Part shown: in pieces, positions 25,701-37,961 of the stretch
Layout of the letters: the number at the start of each line of letters is the position of its first letter
How positions within the stretch are numbered: the first letter of the stretch is position 1
Assembly (NCBI GenBank): GCA_025677815.1
Contig: JAIXMP010000054.1
Coordinates: 123,634-187,633 of the forward strand
DNA: 64,000 nucleotides
Reading direction: 5' to 3'
DNA from: Phascolomyces articulosus
Taxonomy: Eukaryota; Mucoromycota; Mucoromycetes; Mucorales; Lichtheimiaceae
Notes under the pieces: model-generated
Databases searched by the model: none
Told to the model about the DNA's origin: nothing
What the model saw: only the letters and a program-made list of their open reading frames with translations
Program-made: the position numbers and the translations under genes

Positions 25701-28700
25701 TTTGTTATTTATTTAGCTCTCTCTCATCAATCTCATGGAGACTATCGGACAAACAAATGTGCATTATATTAGATGTATCAAACCTAATGAAGCTAAGGTT
25801 GCTTGGGAATTCGAACCAAACATGGTCCTTTCACAATTACGTGCATGTGGTGTATTGGAAACGATTCGTATCAGTTGTGCTGGTTATCCGTCAAGATGGA
25901 CATTTGAAGAATTTGCCGATCGTTATTATGCTCTCGTTTCTTCCAAACATTGGGATAACAAGGCAAATCCAGACATGTCCCAACTTTGCTCTCTCATTTT
26001 GGATGCTTCTATCAAGGATAAAGACAAGTATCAAGTGGGTACTACAAAGATCTTTTTCCGAGCTGGTCAGGTAAAAATAAAATTAAATACTAAAAAAAAA
26101 TAGAGTGGTGATACATTTATTTATTTATTTTTACTAAACAAATGTTCTATTAGTTGGCATATCTTGAAAAATTACGTGCAGATAGATACAACGAATGTGC
26201 TGTTTTGCTTCAAAAGAATATGCGAAGATTCATTTACCGTACTCGGTATACTCGTATGAAGAGTTTGGCTATCAATCTACAATGCGTTGCACGTCGTAAA
26301 GTTGCACAAGCCCAATTACAAGCATTCCGTGAACGCAAGGCTGCTACTACTATTCAATCTTGCTGGCGCAGATATGTTGCCCGCAAGAAATATCTTGCTA
26401 CTCAACAATTCATTCTTAAATTACAAACAGGTAAAAAAAAAGAGAGAGAGAACGATACAGACAAGTTTTTGTTTAATTTATATTAATCACATTTTTATAT
26501 CTTATTTTGAAATACTTTAGCTGTTCGTGGCCGTCAAGCTCGTCGTAACTTGAGCACTGTCAAAGAACATTTTGCAGCCATTGCGATTCAAAGATTGGTC
26601 CGTGGATGGTAAGACATAAATAAATACAGAAAGAGAAGCTAATGTTATATAGTAATAATACTGTTGGCATATGTACATTTACTGATTTATGACAATTTTT
26701 TTTATAGGTTTGCTCGCAAACACTATCAAGCCAAACGTCAATTTATTATTCAGCTTCAATCTTCAATCCGTCGTCGTGCAGCACGCAAACAGTTGGTGAG
26801 TCTCAGAAGCGAAGCTCGATCTGCTCATCATTTGAAGGAGGTATCCTACAAGCTGGAAAATAAGATTGTTGAACTTACCCAAACCTTGACCACCTTGAAA
26901 GACGAAAAGAAAGCTGCCAACGATCGATCAGCCGCGTTGGAGGCACAAATTCGTACATGGGCCGAGAAATATGAAAAGCTGGAAAAGAAAAGCAAGGGAT
27001 TGGAAGCCAGATTACAAGAACCTACTGTACCTCAAGATCAATGGGATACTTTACAAGCCGAAAAAGATCAACTGGCTACCGATTATAAATCTTCGTTAGA
27101 TAAGATCAAGACCCATGAGAAACAAATCATACAACTGACAGAGCAATTTGATTCACAAAAACAAGAAAACGAACGCTTGCAAAAATCATTGGAAGAGGCA
27201 CAAGAAAAGGCGAACAAGGCAGCAGATGAAGGAGAAGTGGCTGAACTTAAGAGTCAAATTGCTGCCTTGAAGGCTCAATTGACTCAAGTATTACATACAC
27301 CTCGGCGGCAGCAGTCCTCCCAAAATCAAGGGAGTAATAACCGAAGCTTATCTCCTATTCCCCCTGCTAGCATGCGTAGTGTTTCACCGTCACCTATCAG
27401 TAACGATAAGCCTTTAGATACACAAGCTCTCAAAGAAAGTCTTACTGCACCTACTCCTCAACAACAACAAGCACAAGAACAGCAACAACCCGCAACTTCT
27501 TCTGGTAGATCACCTAGTACAGCATCTCCTGGTAGTCGAAAAGCTCGTCGAAATAGTACAGCTGATGTACCAAACAATCGAGGCAAGACATCCATTGATA
27601 ATATTCGTCATGCTGAACTTTTGACCAGAAACCCTCGACCTACATCCATTCATCAATTTGGCTCTATGCTTGGTGGCAAGGCTGGTGGTATTGCTGAAGC
27701 TATTGGCGAAAATCCAGAAGAGGAGGTAAGGATATTATTGTGCAAGATGAATTTAAACAACATTCTTTTCTGACATCGAACACATACGCTCCCCTCTTCT
27801 TCTTTCTTATATAGTTGGCCACTATTTTGACTGATCAAGAAGGACTGCAAGAAGAAATCTTGGAAGGACTTATCAAGGCTCTCAAGATGCCTTTGCCAAG
27901 TTTGCAAAACCCACCTTCCAAGAAGGAAATCTTTTTCCCTGCTCATATGATTGGTATGACTGTGTCTGAAATGTGGCATCAAGGAAGTATTCAAGAATCC
28001 GAACGTTTATTATTTACTGTCATGGATACAATTCAAAAACAATGCTTAGTAAGTTATTACATATTTTTGAGAAAGTAAAGGTTCAATTGTCTATTTTAGA
28101 TATTCGTTCGTCATGAGTGTGTAAATGTGAATTTTGCGACCAAGAGAAGAACCAAAATACTCATCCAATTAATTATAATATTACAGAGTTTTACTGGCGA
28201 TGAAGCTATTGTCCCTTGTGCATTTTGGTTATCTAACGTTCATGAATTATTATCCTTGATCTGTATTGCAGAACATAAACTTGGCAGTGAAGTTCATTCT
28301 GGATCACGCAAATTTGTGAGTTGGCAAGACTTTGAAAAACTTGCATCCACCGTCAAGTTTGAACTTCAATGTTTGGAGGATAATATTTTCCATGCTTGGA
28401 TGAAGGAACTCAAGAAACGTATTGGCAAGATGGTCATTCCTGCCATTATTGAGGGGCAATCTTTGCCTGGATTTATTACTACCGATTCAGGTCGATTCTT
28501 CAATAAGCTGTTGACGGGATCATCGCAGCCTTCTTATAGTATGGATGATTTGCTTAATTCGCTGAACAAGGTCTGGCGTACAATGAAATGTTATTATATT
28601 GAACACACTGTGTCTACTCAAGTGTTGACAGAATTGTTGAAATTAATTGGTGTTTCTGCATTCAATGACCTTTTGATGCGCAAGAACTTTTCTTCTTGGA

Positions 28701-29470
28701 AGCGTGGTATGTATTTCTCTTTCGATTCAATGATATGCATTGTATGACGAGCGAAATGCTTTTATTTAGGCAACCATGGAAACACTATAACTGAAACTTT
28801 TTTCCCTACTACGTATATCAACAGCTATGCAAATACAATATAATATTACTCGAATTGAAGAATGGTGTAAAAGCCACGATATACCCGAAGGAACATTGCA
28901 ATTGGAACACCTTATGCAGGCGACAAAACTTCTTCAATTCAAAAAGGCCTCCTTGGAAGATATTGATAACATCTATGATGTTTGTTGGATTTTGTCTCCA
29001 ACACAAATTCAAAAACTTATCTCACAATATCAAACTGCAGATTATGAGGTGAGTACAATGGAGAAAGAGGATTTATAGTATATATTTCTCTTAAGAGGGG
29101 TATTTATTGATTCGCTTTATAAATGAATAGAATCCTGTTCGACCTGAAATCCTCAAAGCAGTTGCAGCCCATGTTGTTAGCGGGGATAAGAGTGATGTGC
29201 TGTTACTGGATTCAGTATCGCTTGATGACACCACCAACCCGTTTGAGATACCTGTTCCTCGAAAGACGGAAATTCAGAGATACCTGCCTGCTTGGGTAAG
29301 TTGTTCGTTTTGATAGGATTGATATGTTAGTAACAATAATTAATGTATTTATTTTTTGTTGAAACATATATTAGCTGAACCTGAAACGCTTGCGTCGTTT
29401 GACACTTATAATCCAATATCAAAAAGATCAAGAACCAGCTGTTGATGCAACTGCCATTGCTTCTCCATAA
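22710..29470 (+). CDS. MYO2: Class V myosin heavy chain
   Basis: Actin-based cargo motor, 1,640 residues, normal for the family. Eighteen exons: 22710-22874, 23133-23265, 23352-23589, 23690-23817, 23914-24113, 24225-24824, 24895-25035, 25136-25417, 25503-25562, 25717-26070, 26154-26430, 26521-26608, 26708-27725, 27815-28048, 28187-28706, 28825-29048, 29131-29295 and 29375-29470. All phases agree. An SH3-like start (about 10-55) precedes the motor. The P-loop GESGAGKT (177-184) is split by intron 3. Switch I is [14 protein letters not shown] (232-245) and switch [10 protein letters not shown] (461-468). IQ motifs with their RxxxR cores occupy about 768-900 and should bind calmodulin-type light chains. 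A coiled coil (about 905-1060) and a Ser/Pro/Gln-rich linker follow. The globular dilute tail (about 1240-1640, with [10 protein letters not shown] and [13 protein letters not shown]) binds cargo adaptors. It should carry secretory vesicles along actin cables. Symbol given by analogy with yeast. Confidence 0.95.
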
Positions 29471-29542
29471 TTTTTTTTTTATATTTCTCTCATCGAAAAT
29501 ATCCCCGTTTTCCTTCCATCGTCACGTATCTATTATATAACC

Positions 29543-29548
29543 ACACAC

Positions 29549-29622
<74 letters not shown>
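29543..29622 (+). repeat. Compound CA and CT microsatellite
   Basis: Begins as CCACACA units, becomes a pure CA run and switches at about 29583 to a pure CT run ending near 29622. It lies in the probable 3' UTR of the myosin V gene. A similar CT-then-CA tract occurs upstream of the Rab gene (about 35372-35406). Confidence 0.95.
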
Positions 29623-29626
<4 letters not shown>

Positions 29627-29647
29627 TCGCCCTTTTATTTATCTTTG

Positions 29648-29686
<39 letters not shown>
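29648..29686. terminator. T19-A20 perfect palindrome
   Basis: Nineteen T are followed without spacer by twenty A. On either strand this could form a long A-U hairpin or act as a strong polyadenylation/termination and nucleosome-excluding element. It lies about 180 bp past the myosin stop. Function is inferred; homopolymer lengths may contain assembly error. Confidence 0.4.
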
Positions 29687-30446
29687 GAGTGAAATTGCTT
29701 GTAAATGTATGATGATAATACAAGCTTTTTGTATGAATTTCTTTTATTCCTTTCGTAGTAATTATAAATATAACTTATATATAATCTTTTGTACACATTT
29801 ATCTTACAGATTTGTTCTTTGCTAATTTACAAATGTAGAACTTATTGACAATGATATATGAAAACAAAATCACATCCATTATTATAAGCACAAATATAAA
29901 TATGGATGAAACAGTATACAAAAAGCAAAATTAGACATTGTTTAGATATACAAACATTACGACAAATAAAAAAAAATTGTCAATATAAACACCTCGCGTC
30001 ATGCAATTTTACTTACCAAAATGGGAATCATAATTAATACACGAGAAGTGTATCGAAATCTTATAATACAAGAGTAACCTATTTTTTAGCAGCGCGGCTG
30101 TCATTCATAACTTAAAAAATAAAGAGAAGACCAATTTTTCTCGCTTATTGATGTATATTTACAGAATTGTAAGTGAATAAGAAACTACATTATATCTATA
30201 TAATAATAGATGTACTACGATAAACTCATATTTACAACAATCAAGTGGATAAAGCTCGGATAATAAATTTCCGTTTGTTTGAAATTGAATTTTGGGGCAT
30301 GTAATACAACAACAATATCAAAAAAAAACTTCCGTAAAGGATACAATATTGCTCGGAAATGACCACTAAGTACTTCTTTAAGCTCTCTTTCATTTATTTT
30401 TTTCTTTCATATTTACAAAATTCAGTACATAATTGATACTGCCATA

Positions 30447-31937
30447 ATGACACTCATCGATTTTGAAAATAATGATATAACCAATGACAAGGGCATCGTG
30501 TTAAAAGCATTTTCCAGCATTGACAGTAGCTTACTTCCAACCTCCACATCGGATTATCTTATAAATCATTCACGGTACCCACAAGAATTAAAAACACATT
30601 TTGCACTTGGTTTACCCGAAATTGTCACGATAATACTCAACCATGTTGCGTACAGCATCAATTACAGCAAAAACTCAAACAATACTAGCAATTATAATAG
30701 TGGAAGTAGCAAGGACTGTATCGGTATTTCAAAAGAAGCGTTGAGTCAATTATATCAATGTCTCTTTGTCAATCAATTGTGGCAGGATTGCACCACACGT
30801 ATCATGTATCGTAATTTACAATTCAATGAAGACAAATCGGAATATGATGCGTTTGTCAAGTTTGCCTCTACATTCGCTGACGCTCCAGTATTACAACAAC
30901 AACGACCCAACATACCAACATATTGTACACCTGCTTCGCTGGCTGTAGCAAACCCATGTGATAATAACAATAGTAATAACAATAATGACGAACAGCTACA
31001 TTCCTACCAACGAATGCCATCATTATCATCTACATCGACATCGACATCGACATCGACATCATCATCCTCTTTATCCTCATCAGAATATCGCATGCCAAAT
31101 AGCAAATCCCAATATTTTTATACAATGACACCACCCTACCACTACGATTATAACAATGATTTGATATTCATAGATGAACGGCCTTATCGCCTTGATATGT
31201 ATCGACGGACATTACGAACACTCACTTTACGCAAAATTAAAGAATTCACATCGGTCACACAATCACTCCAACAAGTTGGAAAACATGCATTTCGGCTGGA
31301 ACGACTAGAACTCTATATCTGTGATTCAATTACTGACGATTCGGTGCTTCCATTTTTGACGCACGGTAATCTAACCCATTTGACTCTTGCTGGCTGTTAT
31401 CAGGTAACAGATGCAGTTATCACCCAAGCTGCTGAATCGTGCCGCAATTTGGTTTTACTTGATGTTCGGGCATGTGGTCTTATATCTGATACGTCTATTA
31501 CTGAAATTGCATTGAAATGTCCAAAATTACGGCATCTGAATGTGGGTCGCGTACGGGACCGAGAGCGTATATCAACAGCTTCTATCAACCTCATTGCTCA
31601 ACACACACAGATCGCCGTATTGGGTTTGGCTGGATGTGATATAACAGATGAATGTATGTTACTTTTGGCTCATCATCGGAACAAGGAATTAGAGAGAATT
31701 TCGGTCAATAATTGTCGTCGATTAACAAATAAGTCGGTCCATGCATTTGTCAAGCAATGCGTGAATTTGGCGGTGTTTGAAATGAAGGAATGCCATTTGG
31801 TAGATGATTGGGAGGCAGTAGCGGAAATGGTTAAAAGAAAAGTATTACTGACATTATGTGAACAACAAAATAGAGATTGTGTTGAGTGGGCAAAAGCTCA
31901 TGGACGAACTCTACATGTTAGAGCACCTCTTAAATGA
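30447..31937 (+). CDS. F-box/LRR protein, AMN1/Fbxl-like
   Basis: A single exon of 496 residues. An F-box-like segment begins at about residue 54 (LGLPEIVTIILNHVAY), is interrupted by a Ser/Asn-rich insert and resumes with CLFVNQLWQDCTTRIMYRNLQF. The C-terminal half is a run of RNI/AMN1-type leucine-rich repeats: LTHLTLAGCYQVTDAVI, LVLLDVRACGLISDTSI, IAVLGLAGCDITDECM, LERISVNNCRRLTNKSV. Proteins of this build serve as SCF ubiquitin-ligase substrate receptors or, like yeast Amn1, regulate mitotic exit and daughter-cell fate. The Asn/Ser tracts (about residues 172-215) are low-complexity. The exact orthologue is not resolved. It is followed 570 bp downstream by another F-box gene on the same strand. 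Confidence 0.85.
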   Translation: MTLIDFENNDITNDKGIVLKAFSSIDSSLLPTSTSDYLINHSRYPQELKTHFALGLPEIVTIILNHVAYSINYSKNSNNTSNYNSGSSKDCIGISKEALSQLYQCLFVNQLWQDCTTRIMYRNLQFNEDKSEYDAFVKFASTFADAPVLQQQRPNIPTYCTPASLAVANPCDNNNSNNNNDEQLHSYQRMPSLSSTSTSTSTSTSSSSLSSSEYRMPNSKSQYFYTMTPPYHYDYNNDLIFIDERPYRLDMYRRTLRTLTLRKIKEFTSVTQSLQQVGKHAFRLERLELYICDSITDDSVLPFLTHGNLTHLTLAGCYQVTDAVITQAAESCRNLVLLDVRACGLISDTSITEIALKCPKLRHLNVGRVRDRERISTASINLIAQHTQIAVLGLAGCDITDECMLLLAHHRNKELERISVNNCRRLTNKSVHAFVKQCVNLAVFEMKECHLVDDWEAVAEMVKRKVLLTLCEQQNRDCVEWAKAHGRTLHVRAPLK

Positions 31938-32509
31938 TTAAAAGTATATACATTTTTAAAGAATGATAGTAATTTATTAGTTTAGTACTCTTGATGATAG
32001 AATCATTGTAATTTTCAAATATTCAAGCTACCTCTTTTTTATCAATATCAAGTTGTAATATAAAATAAACAATCGAATGGATAGGCTATATTTATAATAA
32101 TCAATAGTATGACAGTTGTTGAAATATATCAAAAGAAAGGAAAGAAGGATAGAAACAAGAAGTATGTGATTTAGCTTTTTTAGAAAAACAAACTAGGAAA
32201 TGACTAATAAGAGGCAATAGCATTTCATTATATACCAAACTACAACAAACACTCAAATATTACCAGAGTGTAATGATCCATTTCAGAAAAATAAGAACAG
32301 CAATGATTATATGTTAAAATATATTTCAATGTCCTGATTATTCAATTTGTACAACACCTGCATTATTCACTAGTACCAATATAAATAGAGTATCCATATG
32401 GCGAGTCGGTTGATATTGCGTCACAATAAAGTAAAAATAGTCATGCAGCAGCTCTTTTAACTCAACACGTCTTTCTTATATTCACCCCCCCAGTTGAAAA
32501 TCTCGAACA
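31938..32509. other. Intergenic region between two F-box genes
   Basis: AT-rich; no gene. A C-run (ACCCCCCCAG) lies 25 bp before the downstream ATG. Confidence 0.6.
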
Positions 32510-34713
32510 ATGGTATACGATTCCTTAACTAAAGGAATGCTTGATGAATTATTTAATTCATTTGCTAAATGCAAACAAGCTTTAAAAGATGGTCATTACA
32601 AGACAGCTGCAGACCATTCAAGCATGGGTCTTGAAGATTTGAAAAAAATTGAATGCATGTTTCTATCCATTCGTAGTGTTGCCTACCAACAACAAGGGGA
32701 ATTCAACGAAGCACTTGACGATGCCATCATTTTGCAAAAACAGCAACCTCCATACGATATTCAAGGTTTTCTATATGCGGCACAGGCTCTTTATAAACAA
32801 GAAAAATTAACAGAAGCAATCGAAACGTGTAATATGATATTAACATGTGCAGATTACGCACCAGATAATGCATGTTATGGACAATTGGCCTATCTCAAGT
32901 CAGCTGCCATAAACAAAATCGAACATCGATTAGACCCCGTTCAAAAATTGCCATACGATATCCTTAATCTCATCCTCAACGAACTTTCCTTCGATGATAT
33001 CCTCAACTCTTTGTATGTAACACGGTCATGGCAGAAATTCATTGTCCATTCTTCAAGAACAAAGAGTCTACAGAATTTGACAATTAAGATAACCTGGATG
33101 CAACCTCATTCTTATTTTCCTTATGGAGTGAGTGGAACTATCCAATTGATAAGTGATCACATACGTAACTTGGATATTGAAGGAATCAATTTAAAAGCAA
33201 GAGCAGTGCTTGAAAAGGTTTCATTTCATCACCTTCGTTCACTCGTTGTCACAAGTATGTTTTATAATGGTGAAAAAAAAGTTTATCATAGATAGAGATG
33301 ATATATTGTATTAAAATGGAAATTTGTACAGAAAACCATGATGATGTTTTGATAGATAAAGAACGTATTCTGCTGCTATTGAAGAATGCTAGTGATTCCT
33401 TGGAGCAAGTTGAACTTATTGGAGATAACCTACCATCTTTGAATCAAGTACTCACATTATGTCCGAATTTAAAAGTGCTTAGTTACAGTCATTCGAGCAA
33501 ACCACTTGAAAAATTTTATGGACAGCATCCATTACCCGTACACCTATCACTGACACATCTTGGCCTTTTGTTTAGTCGAATTCAAAGTAAAGAGATAGAA
33601 GATATTATAAAAAGCGTACCTAATCTTAAGGAATTTTCCCTCTATGGATGCGAGTCAGAAACTGTATATGCACTTGGTCGATACGGTTATCATATTCAGC
33701 ATATTAAAATCAATTCTTCTTGGGATGGACCATTCAAAAGATGTTCGAAAGACACATCTACTCCCCATAATAATGGACTTGGTATGGAACTATCAGAACC
33801 TATCAATACAACTGTTTTTAAGTACCATACAGTGGATGCTAGTGGATGGGACGAATCGACGGCAGAATTCCTTTTACCTCTATTAACCAACAAGTATGCT
33901 GTGGAGGAATACAAGTTAGAAGCCCTTGCCGTCTCCGCCATCAATTTCAATGAGCCATACGACACGAGGTTCCAATATTGGCAAACTTTTTCTGTTTTCC
34001 ATTCACAACATCTCCGTGCTCTAAAGATAGTATTTTCAAATGATATTGAATGGATATTTGCTACAGTGATTCGACAATGTCCAGCACTGGAAGAAATTAG
34101 TATTCAAGGTCCATCACGTCCGACTGCTATCCTATTTGATGCGATAAGTGCATTACAGGCTTTGCGTTGTTTGGGTATTGATACTGAAGAAGGAATAGAC
34201 GATGGTGAAGGGGGCACTGAATTTGTGGTTTCAACACCGGAGAATCAACGGGCTATGCGATCTTTTTTTGAGCACCATGTATTGCTTGGAGGCAGATCAA
34301 CTTTAGAACAAGTGCGATTATGTTTTTTCTCTGGTTTGGAAACAAAGACATGGGAGATGTTGCTCAGGATTAGAACATTAAAATCACTTTATCTTATGGG
34401 TTGGGTGCTTTTGGATACATACAATGTGGAACGTATACTTGGAAATTTGATGAAATCACCACCACCATTACTCGACCATTTGGCTGTACGTATCTTGGAT
34501 TCTCTTCAGGATCACTCCATCGATCGATTGGATTTCACCACAGTTCAATTAAAGGATTGTTACTATATTACAACACAAGGTGTGGTAGATCTTTGTAACC
34601 ATGCTAAAAGGTTAAAAAAATTAGAAATTATTTACTGTCCTAGAGTAGAAAGGGAGCCAATTGCAGTACTGGCAAAGAAGAAAAATATTCAATTTGTCTG
34701 GAAGAAATTGTGA
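32510..34713 (+). CDS. TPR/F-box/LRR protein (Pof3/Dia2-like build)
   Basis: Two exons, 32510-33254 and 33332-34713, joined by a 77-bp GT-AG intron (donor GTATGT, acceptor TACAG), give 708 residues. Read without the intron, the locus looks like two adjacent genes. TPR-like helices fill residues 10-135 (AVAYQQQGEFNEALDDA-type and YAAQALYKQEKLTEAIETC). The F-box is at about 144-182 (QKLPYDILNLILNELSFDDI, then VTRSWQKFI). The rest is irregular leucine-rich repeat ending in LKKLEIIYCPRVE. TPR, F-box, LRR in this order is the layout of yeast Dia2 and fission yeast Pof3, which act in SCF-dependent replication and genome stability. Filamentous fungi often have several such paralogues, so the function is not assigned by name. 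Confidence 0.85.
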
Positions 34714-35371
34714 ATAACTCTCTTCTCAAACTTTTATTTTTGCCAATGATATAATGGACAAGTTATATATAGTATATCTATATTATGTGTGTCACTGTAT
34801 ATAGGATAATATATGTCAGTCCCCAATCTGTCATGCGTAATGACTTTGTTTTGTCAAAACAAAAAAGTATCAAGTAAACTTTCAATATACATTTTTTCCA
34901 TATTACTATAATATATATTACATTGATCATTCATGTAACTCTTAACAATGACTATAGATTATCATATCCTTAGAAAGATATATTTATCATGAACTCAATT
35001 GCATGTGTAGATCAGCTGTAAATGACTGCTGCTTGAACCCGAAACGTGGGATAGAAAAATTAAAGCCTTATCCTGCCGTTCTTCCGATCCGTCTTTCAAA
35101 TTAATTAAAAGTACATTCGATAGAACAATTTTACCTTTTCATAATTCAATTTCTTTCATTATATAATGTATATACCACGCAAATGAAATCATTTTATTCA
35201 GATAACACTAGAAAGAGGGTATAATTACACGAAACAGTGCTGCATTAGGGACTCGTAAAATTTTAAGGGAACTAAACCTAAAAAATCAATGTTCTCGTGC
35301 ATGATTATTTTATTGATTGTTGTGTTAGTGATACATCATTCAAAACTTTATACATTTCTCGCTTTTGATTA

Positions 35372-35407
<36 letters not shown>

Positions 35408-35460
35408 GCATTTTTCTTCATCTTTCTTTCTGATAATATTTCACACGATTATATATTCAT
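34714..35460. other. Intergenic region and Rab promoter
   Basis: AT-rich; no gene. A CT repeat followed by CA repeats lies at about 35372-35406, within 90 bp of the Rab ATG and probably in its 5' leader. Confidence 0.6.
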
Positions 35461-36340
35461 ATGGAACAGCACTCACAACAAGAAGAAAACTCATACGATT
35501 ATGTATTTAAATTGGTCGTTGTGGGTGCTTCAGGTGTAGGAAAAACAAACTTGCTCGGTCGATTTGTTCATGATACTTTTGAGTTAGCAAGTAAAAGTAC
35601 AATAGGTAATTCATTATTTATCACTTTTAAAGTATTACTATTACCTTGGAGACTAATATGAGCAAGAGGGGATATATTCATTACGTTTTTTTTTTGAATG
35701 TTCGTTATGGTAACAATTGTTCAATCAGGACTCGATTTAAACATCAAGACAATGACAATTAATAATAAACGAGTACGCGTTCAAATCTGGGATACAGCTG
35801 GTCAAGAACGTTATAGGTCTATTACAAAAAGGTATTTCATTATTTTTATATTCTTCGCTGAGGACAAAGCTTTTATAGGAAAAAATAAAGCACTAAAATG
35901 GAAAAAAAATAATAATAATTGGGTAAAGGTACTACCGTGGAGCAGTTGGAGCTTTATTAGTGTATGATATTACACGCCATGACACGTTTGAAGACATTCC
36001 ACGCTGGCTTGGAGAATTACGACTGAACGACGCACATCCAGAATCCAAAGTGATCCTTATCGGAAACAAATCCGATTTAAAAGATCAACGTGCAGTAACG
36101 CAAGAAGAAGCCAAGACCTATGCTGAACAAAATGGACTAATGTTTATGGAAACGTCCGCGTTAGACAAGACCAATGTGGATCAAGCATTTGAAACCTTGG
36201 TACATCAAATATTTGATAAATTGTCAAAAAGGTTAACAACGTTGGGAGACAAACAAGCCAAGATGATGCGTGGTGAGGCGATTCAATTAGATCATGTTCC
36301 TGTTTCTTCTGGAAATGGTAGTTCAAGTTGTAGTTGTTGA
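35461..36340 (+). CDS. Rab-family small GTPase, Rab11/Ypt31-like
   Basis: Exons 35461-35605, 35729-35831 and 35929-36340, 219 residues. The nucleotide-binding motifs are complete: G1 GASGVGKT (22-29), G3 WDTAGQE (69-75), G4 GNKSDL and G5 [22 protein letters not shown] spans the exon 2/3 junction and resembles Rab11/Ypt31. The protein ends SSCSC, a CXC double-geranylgeranylation site that anchors it to membranes. Rab11/Ypt31 proteins act in trans-Golgi exit and recycling, and in yeast such Rabs bind the tail of class V myosin. Switch I reads STIGLDL, while Rab11 has STIGVEF, so the subfamily assignment is less certain than the Rab call. An ATG opens a frame that runs straight into the G1 motif. 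Confidence 0.92.
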
Positions 36341-36577
36341 TGAACGTGATCGTATTTTTTTTTCCTTGTACACATTGATATATAATAATAGTAATAATAA
36401 TAATACCCAATCCTAAAATCTTTTCAAAGAAAATCCCTACAATTGAATGAAATCATTCTGACACACCCTTGAAATGATAATTTTTTTTTATCTACGTTAT
36501 ATATAAGTATTACAAATTCTAAAAATTAGAGAGCGCCACTCTTTTGCTTCATTACGATAAAAATAATATCAAACACC

Positions 36578-37689
36578 ATGTCATCAAAACGTGGCACGAA
36601 ACATGATTTAAACGATGAAGAAAAGGAGAAAGAAGAACCAGTAGAAAAAAAAGCAAAGCCATCGTCCAATCATGATAACCAAGAGGACGTTTCTACCGAA
36701 AAGAAGGATGATGAAGCACCAACTATACTTGAAAAGGGACATATATACTTTTTGTATAGACCCAAGGTAATTTTGATAGTTATTCATAGTCGCAATGTAA
36801 AACTTTTTTCATAAATGCTTTTATAATCTGTAGGTGGACACAGAAAAAGTAGAGGACCCAAATGATGTTCAACGCATTTATATTGTCTTGAAACCTTCTT
36901 GGAATTCAACCAAACCCAAGCGCCATCCATCATTGATTATTTTGGGAAGAAAAGCATTACCTGATACCCAAAAACATTCTCGTTATTGGGGCTTTGTTGC
37001 AGAGTCGTCCGAAAATATGGATGCTCTGGCAGATACTTTCAAGGAACACTCGTATGAAACAAAAACAAAAGGTGATCGAGTTATAGAACCTTCGAGACCA
37101 ATGGTATGTATAAAAGCGTAGCACACGTTGATGTTATTTATATACATTCTCACAAATGATTTGACCTATACATAAATTTGGTTTGATGGATATATGATTG
37201 TAGGGTGAAGGTGTATATGAAATTGCAACCCATCAAGGTCATTCTCATTTAGCATACATGTTGACATTACCGGATAAACCACATGCGGTTCAAAAAGCTT
37301 TTCATATCAAAGAACAAGCTAGTATGGTGATTGCTGTAAAAAATCCAACCAAATCCTCTCTCCATGGTTATCAAGGAGGTGGTTTGCCAAGCAACGAAAA
37401 GCCTCACTATTCGAAACACTTGATGGAATTGTTCAAGGATCGACGGTTTGTTCCAATGGATACAACCACCGAGTTTTTAAACCATAAATATTGTGAATTA
37501 CTATTGGTGGGTGCCACAGAAAAGGTACAAGAAGAATTAGACAAGGCTGGTAAAACACTGGAAAAGATGGAAAAAGAAGATGAAGAGCACGTTGAACATG
37601 TGGGTATAGATAAAAGTGTATTTGATGAACTTGAATTAGTAAAGAAAGAAAATCCTATTGAACCTTTGAAAGAAGGAAAATGGATTTAA
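36578..37689 (+). CDS. Conserved protein of unknown function with acidic/basic N-terminus
   Basis: Exons 36578-36766, 36834-37103 and 37204-37689, phase 0 at both introns, 314 residues. The first 55 residues are charged and disordered (DEEKEKEEPVEKKAK), possibly nuclear. A folded region starts with ILEKGHIYFLYRPKV, continues with DVQRIYIVLKP, LIILGRKALPD and RYWGFVAESSENMDAL, and includes HQGHSHLAYMLTLPDKP and QASMVIAVKNP. The Glu/Lys-rich C-terminus is predicted helical. This pattern recalls a widespread fungal family whose database name (BTB transcription factor) is, as I recall it, unsupported; no BTB fold is visible. Function unknown. It begins 237 bp after the Rab gene on the same strand. 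Confidence 0.75.
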
Positions 37690-37961
37690 AATAGTAAAAA
37701 TAAACAAATAATAAAATCCAGTATTGCACAAACAAAACTTTCATGTGCCACACATCTTTACTTTTTTAAAACACACTATCGTTATTCACTTCTACATATT
37801 TTTTTGAGTGGCGCTCTGATGATGCGGGTTGAGCGAGACATAAAAGCTATCTCCATGAATCAAGATCAAATGTGAGAATTCAATTTCTATTTGTTTTTCT
37901 ATTCTACCTTTATTTTTTTTGACAAACCAAATTAACACTGGAGTAACGTATTAAAAAAAGA

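Larger units (their letters stand above)
29471..30446. other. Myosin 3' region with microsatellites, then promoter of the F-box gene
   Basis: Within 240 bp of the myosin stop there is a CA repeat, a CT repeat and a T-run/A-run palindrome (separate entries). The remainder is AT-rich with no gene. Confidence 0.6.

Noticed and set aside
33298..34713. Separate LRR gene starting at 33298
   Set aside because: A 77-bp intron with proper donor and acceptor fuses it to the upstream TPR/F-box frame.
35020..35070. tRNA-like GGGTTCAAGC on the minus strand
   Set aside because: No A-box at proper spacing and no cloverleaf.
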